Shown: positions 27,543 to 36,176 of the stretch, piece after piece | Numbering within the stretch: the first letter of the stretch is position 1 | Layout of the letters: the number at the start of each line of letters is the position of its first letter | Assembly (NCBI GenBank): GCA_036770365.1 | Contig: DAIPJH010000005.1 | Span: 1-64,000, forward strand | DNA from: DAIPJH01 sp036770365 | Lineage (GTDB): Bacteria > Pseudomonadota > Alphaproteobacteria > Rickettsiales > UBA998 | DNA length: 64,000 nucleotides | Reading direction: 5' to 3' | The notes under the pieces: model-generated | Database searches by the model: none | Seen by the model: the letters and a program-made list of their open reading frames with translations, nothing else | What the model was told of the DNA's origin: nothing | Made by a program: the position numbers and the translations under genes

Positions 27543-27571
27543 TGTCAATAAACTAACTATAGTTCTTGACA
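27543..27571. promoter_or_regulatory. Inverted repeat with divergent -35-like TTGACA boxes
   Basis: TGTCAA at the left and TTGACA at the right give consensus -35 hexamers pointing outwards, towards the DUF465 gene (minus) and ubiX (plus). The inner parts (AAACTA and TAGTT) add to the symmetry. On the minus strand an ATTTAA lies 17 nt after TTGACA. The plus-strand -10 is poor. Divergent promoters or a shared operator are inferred. Confidence 0.4.
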
Positions 27572-27676
27572 ATTTTCCAACAAGGAGAATTCCTTGTGTT
27601 TTATTTACATCATTCAAAAAGAAAATACACCAACACCTCTTTTCAACGCCAGCAAAAAGGATTACACGGCAGTACC

Positions 27677-28255
27677 ATGACACACACACCTCGCATTATC
27701 GTAGGCATCACAGGTGCTTCCGGCGCAATTTATGGCGTTACACTGTTAAAGGCCTTGCGCGCCGCAGGCGTAACAACGCACCTTATCATGAGCAAAAACG
27801 CCGCGATCACCATCAAACTCGAACTTGATCTTCATCCTGATGAAGTGGCTGCACTTGCCGATGTGGTACATCCCACAGGGGATATCAGCGCATGCATTTC
27901 CAGTGGTTCTTATAAAACCGATGGTATGATCATCGCCCCCTGCACCATCCGCACTATGGCGGAGATCGCCACCTGCACCACATCCTCTCTACTAACCCGC
28001 GCCGCCGACGTTATCCTCAAAGAACGCCGCAAACTTGTCTTGATGGTACGCGAAACTCCACTCCATGCAGGTCACTTGGAGCAGATGCACAAGCTCGCAC
28101 TTCTTGGCGCAATTATCGCACCACCCGTCCCTGCATTTTACAGCAAACCTGAAAGCCTGCAAGATATGATAGACCATACCTGCGCCCGTGTGTTAGATTT
28201 ATTTACCCTTGAAAGTCCCATACTTAAACTGAACCGCTGGAAAGAAAATCGCTAA
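27677..28255 (+). CDS. ubiX: Flavin prenyltransferase UbiX
   Basis: A 192-residue enzyme from the ATG at 27677. The flavin-binding start IIVGITGASGAIYGVTLLKAL, the ISSGSYKTDGMIIAPCTIRTMAEIA loop and the RKLVLMVRETPLHAGHLEQM block are diagnostic. UbiX attaches dimethylallyl to FMN to make prenyl-FMN, the cofactor of the UbiD decarboxylase in ubiquinone synthesis. UbiD is not in the window. An open frame upstream would add 37 residues with no family similarity, so it is not used. Confidence 0.95.
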   Translation: MTHTPRIIVGITGASGAIYGVTLLKALRAAGVTTHLIMSKNAAITIKLELDLHPDEVAALADVVHPTGDISACISSGSYKTDGMIIAPCTIRTMAEIATCTTSSLLTRAADVILKERRKLVLMVRETPLHAGHLEQMHKLALLGAIIAPPVPAFYSKPESLQDMIDHTCARVLDLFTLESPILKLNRWKENR

Positions 28256-28381
28256 CCTCGACAATTTTTGCGACAACACATCAAATTGAGGCTATAAATC
28301 ACTGCAATTTTGTGGTAGAGTCGCGGTCTTGCTGAGAAGATCAGCTTTTAATTATTAGCAAATTTATAGACGGACGATTTC

Positions 28382-28588
28382 ATGCCCAGAGAAGATGAAG
28401 TGGCCATGCTTCGACGCTTGGATGCTCTGCGTCAAAAACATCGCAAACTAGATGAAGAAATTTACGCTATTGGCAAAAAAGATCCTCACGATCAGTTCAC
28501 CATTTTCCGCTTAAAAAAGGAAAAGCTGCATTTGCGTGATGAAATTGCAGGCATTGAGGGGACGCTCTACCCCGATATTATTGCATAA
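28382..28588 (+). CDS. DUF465 (YdcH-family) small protein, second copy
   Basis: A 68-residue protein with the two-helix DUF465 pattern (LRRLDALRQKHRKLDEEIYAI, then IFRLKKEKLHLRDEIAGIEG). It shares only the family pattern with the copy at 27206, so the two are old paralogues. A short GCTGA/TCAGC hairpin followed by TTTT at 28331-28349 lies in its leader. Confidence 0.88.
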   Translation: MPREDEVAMLRRLDALRQKHRKLDEEIYAIGKKDPHDQFTIFRLKKEKLHLRDEIAGIEGTLYPDIIA

Positions 28589-28697
28589 ATTGCTATAATC
28601 TATTAACTCAAAAATTACTTGCTTTTCACTTGTCACCCCTGTGAAATTAGGAATGACGGGTGAAATATTAAAATTCTACAACTCATAACTCATAACT

Positions 28698-29732
28698 ATG
28701 CACCCCCTCCGCCCGCTCACCCTCTGGCTTTTCACATGCGCCTTCCTTGTCTTTAGCATGGTCGTTATCGGCGGACTCACGCGCCTAAGTGAATCTGGCT
28801 TATCCATCGTTGAATGGAAATTAGTCTCTGGTATTCTTCCTCCCCTCAGCGAAACCGCATGGCAGGCAGAATTTGCCGCCTACCAAACCAGCCCACAATT
28901 TCAACTGGTCAACCACGCTATGACCTTGCATGATTTTCAGGGTATTTTCTGGCTAGAATATCTCCATCGCCTGCTCGGACGCCTCGTCGGACTCGCGTAT
29001 ATTCTGCCACTACTCTTTTTCGCATCACGTAAGGCGGCATCACCTCTATTTTTATGGAAAATGACAAGCATTAGCGCACTGGTTGGCATGCAAGGAGTAG
29101 TGGGCTGGTACATGGTCAAGAGCGGACTCATTCACGAACCTGCCGTCAGCCAATATCGCCTTGGCTTTCATCTATGTCTCGCGATACTCATCTTCAGCCT
29201 CACCTTGTGGCAGTGGCTACGGCTTCGCATGCCAGCAACACCCACCTCCACGGTACATACCAAACTTTCATGGTACATTCTTACCGCCATTTTCCTTCAG
29301 ATATTTATGGGCGCGTTGGTCGCAGGACTGGATGCTGGACTGACCTACAACACCTTTCCTCTTATGGACGGCGCATGGATTCCTACTGGCATCTATAGCA
29401 ACACACCACTGTGGCTCAACCACTTTGAAAACATCATCACCGTACAATTCCAACACCGTGTTTTCGCTTTTGTGGTGCTTGGATTGATAGGATTTCAGGC
29501 ATGGCGCATCCACCACCACCCCTTAACATCCTCTGCAAGCCGACATTTAAGCCTTATATTAGTCAGTATATGTAGCCTACAAATCATTCTCGGCATTATT
29601 ACATTGATCATGGTTGTTCCCATTCACCTCGCCGCCACACACCAAGCAATTGCTGTACTCACCCTCGCATGTGCGATTATCACGCACTATCACCTCACTC
29701 ATTCTCAAGAAATCGTCATAAAAAACGATTAA
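28698..29732 (+). CDS. ctaA: Heme A synthase (COX15/CtaA)
   Basis: A 344-residue membrane protein with about eight hydrophobic spans. Family motifs are present: VIGGLTRLSESGLSIVEWKLVSG near residue 24, FQGIFWLEYLHRLLGRLVG near residue 80 with the heme-ligand His, FMGALVAGLDAGLTYNTFPLMDG near 203, and VQFQHRVFAFVVL plus LAATHQAIAVL for the second heme site. It oxidises heme O to heme A for aa3-type cytochrome oxidase, implying aerobic respiration. The next gene is hemA, grouping heme supply with its use. Confidence 0.96.
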   Translation: MHPLRPLTLWLFTCAFLVFSMVVIGGLTRLSESGLSIVEWKLVSGILPPLSETAWQAEFAAYQTSPQFQLVNHAMTLHDFQGIFWLEYLHRLLGRLVGLAYILPLLFFASRKAASPLFLWKMTSISALVGMQGVVGWYMVKSGLIHEPAVSQYRLGFHLCLAILIFSLTLWQWLRLRMPATPTSTVHTKLSWYILTAIFLQIFMGALVAGLDAGLTYNTFPLMDGAWIPTGIYSNTPLWLNHFENIITVQFQHRVFAFVVLGLIGFQAWRIHHHPLTSSASRHLSLILVSICSLQIILGIITLIMVVPIHLAATHQAIAVLTLACAIITHYHLTHSQEIVIKND

Positions 29733-29733
29733 A

Positions 29734-29747
29734 TTGCTCAAAGTCAA
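29734..29747. promoter_or_regulatory. Weak FNR-like site upstream of hemA
   Basis: TTGCT CAAA GTCAA keeps the TTG...CAA frame and the right half GTCAA of the box at 3780, but the left half is imperfect. It lies about 90 nt before the preferred hemA start. HemA is controlled by FNR/FixK-type regulators in several alphaproteobacteria. The call is tentative. Confidence 0.25.
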
Positions 29748-29837
29748 TTTACCTGAACATGATTTAGGGTTATGTATGACGAACTAGGTGTCGTGGGCAA
29801 ACAAGATTGCCAAGATCGATTAAGTATTGGATGTGTT

Positions 29838-31097
29838 ATGAGCGTAACAGTTCTTCGTAAAGTAGCGGATAGCCAACCGCAACCGTCGCGTATTGATTAC
29901 GAAGCATGTTTTCGTGATTATGTGCTTGCACTAAAAAGTGAAGGACGCTACCGCGTGTTCAATGATCTAGAACGCCGCGTTGGGCAATTTCCGCTTGCTT
30001 ATAGCCATACCGCAGGCAAAAACATCACTATTTGGTGCAGCAATGATTACCTTGGCATGGGACAACACCCTAAGGTGCTAGATGCCATGCATACAGCATT
30101 GGACACGCTTGGTGCGGGTGCGGGCGGTACGCGTAACATTTCAGGATCTCACCACCCCATGACGGAACTAGAGACCACCCTTGCTGAACTGCATCAAAAA
30201 GAAGCTGCATTGGTATTCACGTCTGGCTATATCGCCAACGAAGCGTCACTCAACGTCATCCCATCCCTACTCAAAGGCTGTGTTGTCTTTTCGGATGAGT
30301 GCAACCATGCTTCGATGATCCATGGTATCCGCCATAGCCGCGCTGAGAAAAAAGTTTTCCGCCACAATGACATGGCGCATCTACGTGAGTTACTAGAAGC
30401 AACGAATCCTGCCCTTCCCAAACTGATTGCCTTCGAATCTGTCTATTCTATGGACGGCGATATTGGTCACATTAAAGCTATCTGTGACCTTGCAGAAGAA
30501 TTCAATGCCATTACCTACCTCGACGAAGTGCATGCCGTGGGCATGTATGGTGAACATGGTGCAGGCGTAGCGCAGCGTGAAGGCATTGCTCATCGAGTGG
30601 ACGTCATCCAAGGTACACTTGGAAAGGCTTACGGTGTTATGGGCGGTTATATTGCAAGCTCTACCATGTTGGTCGATATGGTGCGTTCTTACGCACCGGG
30701 ATTCATCTTTACCACGACCTTGCCACCCGCTCTTGCCGCAGGCGCAAACGCGAGTATTCGCCATCTGATGACATCACAAACCGAACGCATACAACATCAA
30801 GCAAACGCAGCGTTACTCAAATCTATGCTAGGCGATGCAGGCATTCCGCACATCCCAACCAATACTCACATCGTTCCCGTATTGATTGGAGACCCCGTCA
30901 TGTGCAAAGCAGCGTGCGATATGCTGCTCAGCGACCATAGTATTTACGTACAGCCCATTAATTATCCGACTGTACCACGCGGCACAGAGCGTTTACGCAT
31001 TACACCAAGCCCTCTTCATACACATGCAATGATGAAGACGTTTGTCTCCGCATTAAAAGATGTGTTTGAACGGCTTCATCTAAAAACACCAGCTTAA
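29838..31097 (+). CDS. hemA: 5-aminolevulinate synthase
   Basis: A 419-residue PLP enzyme from the ATG at 29838; an in-frame ATG at 29772 would add 22 residues unlike the family, and neither has a strong ribosome site. Signatures: EGRYRVFNDLERRVGQFP, IWCSNDYLGMGQHP, GAGAGGTRNISGSHH, and the PLP lysine in GTLGKAYGVMGGYI near residue 260 of this product. It condenses glycine and succinyl-CoA to ALA, the Shemin/C4 route restricted to alphaproteobacteria and mitochondria, and feeds HemB at 18431. The stop overlaps by 4 nt the stop of a convergent gene. Confidence 0.96.
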   Translation: MSVTVLRKVADSQPQPSRIDYEACFRDYVLALKSEGRYRVFNDLERRVGQFPLAYSHTAGKNITIWCSNDYLGMGQHPKVLDAMHTALDTLGAGAGGTRNISGSHHPMTELETTLAELHQKEAALVFTSGYIANEASLNVIPSLLKGCVVFSDECNHASMIHGIRHSRAEKKVFRHNDMAHLRELLEATNPALPKLIAFESVYSMDGDIGHIKAICDLAEEFNAITYLDEVHAVGMYGEHGAGVAQREGIAHRVDVIQGTLGKAYGVMGGYIASSTMLVDMVRSYAPGFIFTTTLPPALAAGANASIRHLMTSQTERIQHQANAALLKSMLGDAGIPHIPTNTHIVPVLIGDPVMCKAACDMLLSDHSIYVQPINYPTVPRGTERLRITPSPLHTHAMMKTFVSALKDVFERLHLKTPA

Positions 31098-31813
31098 AAC
31101 GGCATAGGACATCCCGCCAAAATATCTCCTGCAGGCATATCCAATCGCCCATCATCCAAGAATATCCGCTCATAATCTTTTGCAAGATCGCACATTTGCT
31201 TACTATTTGTGTAGGCTGCCAACGTCGCCAAACATTGCAAAGACTGTTCTGCGCCATCAGGCATAGACCCTGGAGTAGGAACATCTTGATTAGCAATACA
31301 ATAATTAGCATTTCGTGTCACCATTGCCAAACACTCATTATACAAAAACCTAAAGGCAGGATACTGCCCAATACCATTACACACTTCAGGTGAAAAACGC
31401 ATATCCCGCGGCGATAAACGCAGCACCTCATAGATACATACCTGTTGAAAAATAGGAGTTTTCTTTTCTGCATTAGGCTGCACATCAAAGTACTGACAAT
31501 AAGCAGGATTACGTGTAGCGATCGCCATACACCGCACGCGATACTGTTCATTCCATCCTAGTACCTTATCCTGCCCCGTATCACACATGGCTGCATCTTG
31601 GGTTACTGCAACTTTAGCAGAAAACTCTGGCCAGCCTATCCATACCTTTGCAACCACAATAGGAGACCTAACTTGCTGCGTACCTTTGGCAACAGGATCA
31701 CGCTTATCTTCAAAAGTACGTGAATCTTCCATAAAAAAATACATGAGAATACCGATGGCAATCATCACCATCACACCAAGTAACCAAAGAATTTTCTTTG
31801 TACTACGCCTCAC
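31094..31813 (-). CDS. Membrane-anchored extracytoplasmic protein rich in cysteine, unknown
   Basis: A 239-residue product with a GTG start after a strong GGGGGAG site. One hydrophobic segment (about residues 8-27, ILWLLGVMVMIAIGILMYFF) after a basic start places the rest in the periplasm. The outer part has at least nine cysteines, often in a repeated pattern with ARxNPAYCQYF and VTRNANYCIANQ, as in disulfide-rich repeats. No family recognised. It is convergent with hemA, overlapping its stop codon. Confidence 0.65.
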   Translation of the reverse strand: MRRSTKKILWLLGVMVMIAIGILMYFFMEDSRTFEDKRDPVAKGTQQVRSPIVVAKVWIGWPEFSAKVAVTQDAAMCDTGQDKVLGWNEQYRVRCMAIATRNPAYCQYFDVQPNAEKKTPIFQQVCIYEVLRLSPRDMRFSPEVCNGIGQYPAFRFLYNECLAMVTRNANYCIANQDVPTPGSMPDGAEQSLQCLATLAAYTNSKQMCDLAKDYERIFLDDGRLDMPAGDILAGCPMPF

Positions 31814-31860
31814 ACACTCCCCCTAGTCGTCAATACGTTACCAAACATCCGCAATGGAGG

Positions 31861-31890
31861 CAAAAAGAAAGCCCGCATAAGCGAGCTTTC
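31861..31890 (-). terminator. rho-independent terminator after the phasin gene
   Basis: GAAAGCTCGC pairs with GCGGGCTTTC (one wobble) around a TTAT loop on the minus strand, followed by five Ts. It lies 28 nt after the phasin stop codon. Confidence 0.85.
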
Positions 31891-31917
31891 CTCCTATTTT
31901 ATTTACAAAGTAAGAAA

Positions 31918-32841
31918 CTACGCAGCAACCGTCTTAGAAAAACGCTCTACCGCTTTCGAAATGGTCTCACCCAGAGGATCAACAACATTTACCGCAGCAT
32001 CAAACATTAATTCCGACAAAGTGGAAATCTCTTCTAACACACCATCCACATTCGCTTGCATCAACTTATTTTGCCATTCGACCGCATCATTCATCGTACG
32101 ACAAGACAAAATATCACGCGACAATTCAATATTTCGCGCAAAAGACAAATTAACAAACTTAAACAGTTCTTCCGTAATTTTCGTCACAGAATCACCCGTG
32201 GTCTGCGCAAACTGAGAATAAGCTTCTAACCCTTGCTGAGACATTCCCAATGCTTCATTCATCTGACGCACTGCAGCATCCGCCGAACGTGATGCATGTT
32301 CAATCGCTTCGACACCCATCGCAGAAACACGCTCTTGCACTTTATAAGCCTGAGACGCAAACGCTCCCGTAATATCCGTCAGCGCATCCGTACTAGCTGC
32401 AACCACCTGCTTAGAAGAACGAGACACCGCATCTGCCGCTACTTTCGCTTCCGCTTGAAAAGAAGAAGATGCAGATTTTGCTTGCGTAGACACAGAAGAA
32501 GTCACCAAACGCGGCGCAGGCGCAACCACTTTAGGGGCAGACTTTGCTTCCACCTTTGCTTCCACCTTCGCTACCGCTTTCACCACAGGCGCAGCAGGCT
32601 TCGCCTCTACTTTAGGAGTAGACACAACAACAGGCTTCACCTCCACTTTAACAGGCGCAGGAGCAGCAACGGGAGCGGGCTTTACCTCGACCTTTGGCAC
32701 TGACACCGCCACCGCAGGAGCGGGCGCAACGACCTTCTCCGGAGCTTTTGGCGCAGCCACCCCCTGCAATTGTAAAGCAGGCTGTGATGGTTTTGCAGGG
32801 ATAGGTTGTTGTTTACCGTATTTTTGCTTGTTATCAGCCAT
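31918..32841 (-). CDS. Phasin-family protein with Pro/Ala/Lys-rich N-terminal region
   Basis: A 307-residue protein. Residues 1-120 are low-complexity with repeated PAPV, KVEVKP and KVEAK units, like PhaF/histone-like tails. Residues 125-300 are a helical phasin domain (Phasin_2-like): VSAMGVEAIEHASRSADAAVRQM, then FVNLSFARNIELSRDILSCRTMNDAVEWQNKLMQANVDGVL. Phasins coat polyhydroxyalkanoate granules and control their size, so the cell probably stores PHA; no PHA synthase is in the window. The Lys/Pro-rich tail may contact DNA or other proteins (inferred). It is monocistronic, with its own terminator. Confidence 0.85.
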   Translation of the reverse strand: MADNKQKYGKQQPIPAKPSQPALQLQGVAAPKAPEKVVAPAPAVAVSVPKVEVKPAPVAAPAPVKVEVKPVVVSTPKVEAKPAAPVVKAVAKVEAKVEAKSAPKVVAPAPRLVTSSVSTQAKSASSSFQAEAKVAADAVSRSSKQVVAASTDALTDITGAFASQAYKVQERVSAMGVEAIEHASRSADAAVRQMNEALGMSQQGLEAYSQFAQTTGDSVTKITEELFKFVNLSFARNIELSRDILSCRTMNDAVEWQNKLMQANVDGVLEEISTLSELMFDAAVNVVDPLGETISKAVERFSKTVAA

Positions 32842-32890
32842 GACTACTCTCCGTGTCGCTGTAAAATGCTTAAACCAAAAATCACTTCAC

Positions 32891-32934
32891 CACACTTACG
32901 TGTGCGTACCCGTTGCAATTTCCAACACTGCAAC
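32891..32934 (-). promoter_or_regulatory. Paired inverted repeats upstream of the phasin gene
   Basis: CACAC-TTAC-GTGTG (32891-32904) and GTTGCA-N11-TGCAAC (32912-32934) are two perfect inverted repeats 50-95 nt upstream of the phasin start. PhaR repressors of phasin genes recognise TGCA-type symmetric sites, so the second is a candidate operator; this is inference. The rest of the 209-bp gap to addB shows nothing else clear. Confidence 0.4.
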
Positions 32935-33050
32935 AATATTTCACCTATACTACCCAACCACCACCCTGTCAACCATTGCTGCACCGCAGCACATATATTT
33001 TAACGACACGGAAAAGATGTACCCCCCTTACATCACACCAACATATCAAC

Positions 33051-36017
33051 TTAATTTGCCCACTCATCTCGACGCGCAAGATAGGCGTAATCATTATAAT
33101 TTGGCGCATCTTCTGGTGAAGGACAGCTCAAATAAGCACTATTCTCAAGGTTGTAATAAGCAAGCAAAGTAATCAGCGCAGACCGTATTTCATCTAGTGT
33201 TGGACAAGGCCTATCCTTCAATGCATTTCTTGGAATAAAAGGTGGTTTTCCACCTGAAGCTTTCCAATACTCTAGAGTAATTGCTGAATAAACACCACTT
33301 TCAGCCACCATCAACATCTCAAGCAAAAGCTGACAGGCTATACCACTTGCCACCTCCTCCACAGAAGGTACACCACCAGTTTTGTAGTCAATCACTACCG
33401 CTGAACCATCCGCATACACCTCTAATCTGTCCATCCGCGCATACACATGATGAACGTCCCCTGTAGAATTCACGACACACTCCATCGTATGTTCCTGCTC
33501 TACATCCACCCGCACGCGCCCACGTGCTATACGTTGCGCGTCCTCTAGCACCACCTCTTTTGCAACACGCTCAAAACGTGGCCACCAAAAGCCCTGCACA
33601 TGTACGTTATGCAACATAGATGCAAACGCCTCACGCCCACATTGCAACATTTCATACAAAGCATTCTCTGGCGGCAACTCTGAGTAATGAGTATAATAAA
33701 TTTCAAATGCTTTATGTACAGCATTTCCGAAATCACTCAAATTTAACTCCGCATCAACATCTTCTAATTTTTTCAACCGCAATATTTTTTCACCATAAAT
33801 ACTATATGGATCACGCATCAATTTTTCAATTTTAGTCACTGACCAACGTGTTGGGCGCACCTGCACAGGGGGTCGCGGCGCAGGTGGTTCTATAGTCACA
33901 AGAACAGAAGGTCTTTGCCAGACCTTTAGCCATGCTTTCATAGACGCACCAGATGCGATCAATGCATTTTGCGCTGCAACACACGCACCCAAACGCGCTG
34001 TAAGACGCAACAACCAACGCGAGGCAATGACAGGCGTTCCACCAACCTTTAAAGGGCGCGTAATCATAACATTGGGTGATAACATCCCATGATAAAAATC
34101 ATGAGCGGCCTGTCCAACCGTACGTTCGTGTTCGCCTAGATGCAAATCTGCACGCATTGTACGACTAAGCCATGGATCACTAATCGGACTACTCGGCCAG
34201 CTCCCTTCATTCATTCCGCCCAATATCACCTTATCTGCAGATTGCATCCGCGCTTCAATCGGACTCAAGATACGCAGGCGTGGATGTTTCTGAAAAGGCG
34301 GCCGAAACACCTGCGCCCCCAATACATGCTCCAATATCCCCGCCATATAACGTGGCTCAACATGCTGTAAATATACTGCATGCTCACGAACATCAATGAT
34401 TGCCTGAGCAAGCTGATTTCCGCCATAACCACTCCATAACCGCTCACCTCCCTGCTCATCAGAGGTCGTAGCAACATGCGTCGCAACCTCCAACATCACC
34501 TGCAACATCTGCGCAAAATCAGCTACGCGCACCGCCTCATCACGATAACAACTACATAGAGGTTCAAGCGTCTGTTGCAAAACCTCCACTACCTGCACAA
34601 CCTCTGCATCCATTTTTCCTTCTGCCACCCGCGCCGCCGCCAACACCTTGAGTGCATTGAGTCCGCCCTCTGGACGCACACCACGCAAACATTGAATCTC
34701 AAGCTGACGCGAAGCACGACGCACCATTTCTGTTTCCAACCCCAATCCACACAAAGGATGACGCAATAATGCTAACAACGCCGTCGGCGCACAATCCGAC
34801 TCACACACTTCTATCACCAATCGTATCAACACCGCAGAGGGAATCGACCATAGCGACGTCCCCGCAGAATCATCAAGCTCAACACCAAAATACGTCATTG
34901 CTGCAGCTACCAACCGCGCAAGCACGCGGTCATGCGTCACCAGCATCGCGGTCTTCGCGGGCGTTTCCAACACTTCGCGCATGGCTAACGCAATCGCAAA
35001 AGCTTCCTGTTCTTGAGATTCACACTCCACCCATGTCACGCCTTGTACCGCCGCTTCCAGCCATGCCTCTCCCGCATCCTCCATCCAACTATGAGTGACA
35101 CTCGCAGGCATCAACGCCTCATCCACCCACCTACGTCGTGCTGTGTATGACGATGACACCTCAATACTCCCACCTAACACCACCACATCATCACGTGCCA
35201 CTTCCAACTTTTGTAGTAACCGCATCATCCCATATTGCGGATGTGTTGCCCCCACCGCATGCCACACCCCCTCAGGCATCACCGTATCAAGCGCGGGCAA
35301 TACCACCGCCCCTTGTGGTAATCCCGCGATCACCGAAAGCAACTCCGCAGTAGCGGGAATACTCCCTGTTGTCCCCGCCGCAATAATAGGCGTAGACGGC
35401 GGCACATCGTGCAAACATTGTGACAGTGCAAGCAACATTGCATTACGCCGCGCCACACCGTCCATTACTCCCTGCTCTTCCAACCACGTTGGCCAATCAC
35501 GGATCACAATATCCAAAAAATCGAGTGATATCTGCCAATGCTCGGCAAAATCTTCACGCACCACCTCGCGCAGTTTTTCCATCGGAATCTGCTCTTTTGC
35601 GAAATCATCTAGCACCGCCCCAAGCGCAACGCCAAGCGCAACCGCTTGCTCCACTGTCATATCAGGACGATAAGCACGCACCATCTGCGCCAACCTAAAA
35701 TGACGCTGAGTGGGTGACACTTCAGGCAACAGATGACCATAATCAAACTGCCCTATTTTTAAAAGTGTTGCGAGCAACGTATCCATATCCTCATCACCCA
35801 AGCCAAGCGGAAAAATACGTGGCAACAACAACGCCGCCCCATCACTCACCCGCAAGAACGCTTCTTGCAACGCACTACACGCACGCCGCGATGGCACGAG
35901 CATGACCACCTGCGCCAACGACTCAGGCTGCGTACCGTACCGTGCAAGCACCCACGCCGCCAGCGTATCCGCAAACGGCAGTTCGGGGGGAATGGTGTAA
36001 AGATGAAGGTGAGACAT
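33051..36017 (-). CDS. addB: Double-strand break repair helicase-nuclease subunit AddB
   Basis: A 988-residue protein of the alphaproteobacterial AddB type. The N-terminal region has MLVPSRRACSALQEAFLR in the usual place of the Walker A loop, and IVAAGTTGSIPATAEL follows. The central part has MLVTHDRVLARLVAA and VILGGMNEGSWPS. The C-terminal PD-(D/E)XK nuclease domain shows the motif VVIDYKTGG. With AddA it unwinds and trims double-strand ends for RecA loading. AddA usually follows addB directly; here the downstream gene is the phasin, and addA is not in the window. Confidence 0.93.
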   Translation of the reverse strand: MSHLHLYTIPPELPFADTLAAWVLARYGTQPESLAQVVMLVPSRRACSALQEAFLRVSDGAALLLPRIFPLGLGDEDMDTLLATLLKIGQFDYGHLLPEVSPTQRHFRLAQMVRAYRPDMTVEQAVALGVALGAVLDDFAKEQIPMEKLREVVREDFAEHWQISLDFLDIVIRDWPTWLEEQGVMDGVARRNAMLLALSQCLHDVPPSTPIIAAGTTGSIPATAELLSVIAGLPQGAVVLPALDTVMPEGVWHAVGATHPQYGMMRLLQKLEVARDDVVVLGGSIEVSSSYTARRRWVDEALMPASVTHSWMEDAGEAWLEAAVQGVTWVECESQEQEAFAIALAMREVLETPAKTAMLVTHDRVLARLVAAAMTYFGVELDDSAGTSLWSIPSAVLIRLVIEVCESDCAPTALLALLRHPLCGLGLETEMVRRASRQLEIQCLRGVRPEGGLNALKVLAAARVAEGKMDAEVVQVVEVLQQTLEPLCSCYRDEAVRVADFAQMLQVMLEVATHVATTSDEQGGERLWSGYGGNQLAQAIIDVREHAVYLQHVEPRYMAGILEHVLGAQVFRPPFQKHPRLRILSPIEARMQSADKVILGGMNEGSWPSSPISDPWLSRTMRADLHLGEHERTVGQAAHDFYHGMLSPNVMITRPLKVGGTPVIASRWLLRLTARLGACVAAQNALIASGASMKAWLKVWQRPSVLVTIEPPAPRPPVQVRPTRWSVTKIEKLMRDPYSIYGEKILRLKKLEDVDAELNLSDFGNAVHKAFEIYYTHYSELPPENALYEMLQCGREAFASMLHNVHVQGFWWPRFERVAKEVVLEDAQRIARGRVRVDVEQEHTMECVVNSTGDVHHVYARMDRLEVYADGSAVVIDYKTGGVPSVEEVASGIACQLLLEMLMVAESGVYSAITLEYWKASGGKPPFIPRNALKDRPCPTLDEIRSALITLLAYYNLENSAYLSCPSPEDAPNYNDYAYLARRDEWAN

Positions 36018-36106
36018 ACACTATAACTTTAAAAATAAGTTTGAGTGCTATATATGCACAATTATCTAAAACAATCAAAATGAGACTTCCCTTCTAAAAT
36101 CACTGA

Positions 36107-36135
36107 TTGCGATTGTATTTTTATTCGACTAGATT
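36107..36135 (+). promoter_or_regulatory. Candidate sigma-70 promoter for pntAA
   Basis: TTGCGA, a 17-nt spacer and TAGATT form a near-consensus promoter; transcription would start about 35 nt before the pntAA ATG. An A/T-rich palindromic remnant (36022-36052, ending GTGCTATA) lies upstream. Confidence 0.45.
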
Positions 36136-36176
36136 ACTTGACCATAAGAGACTCGATTATACCAAATGAGGTTTTC

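Noticed and set aside
32296..32703. 135-codon Arg/His-rich plus-strand frame
   Set aside because: It is the antisense shadow of the Lys/Ala/Pro-rich phasin tail; composition follows from the complementary codons.
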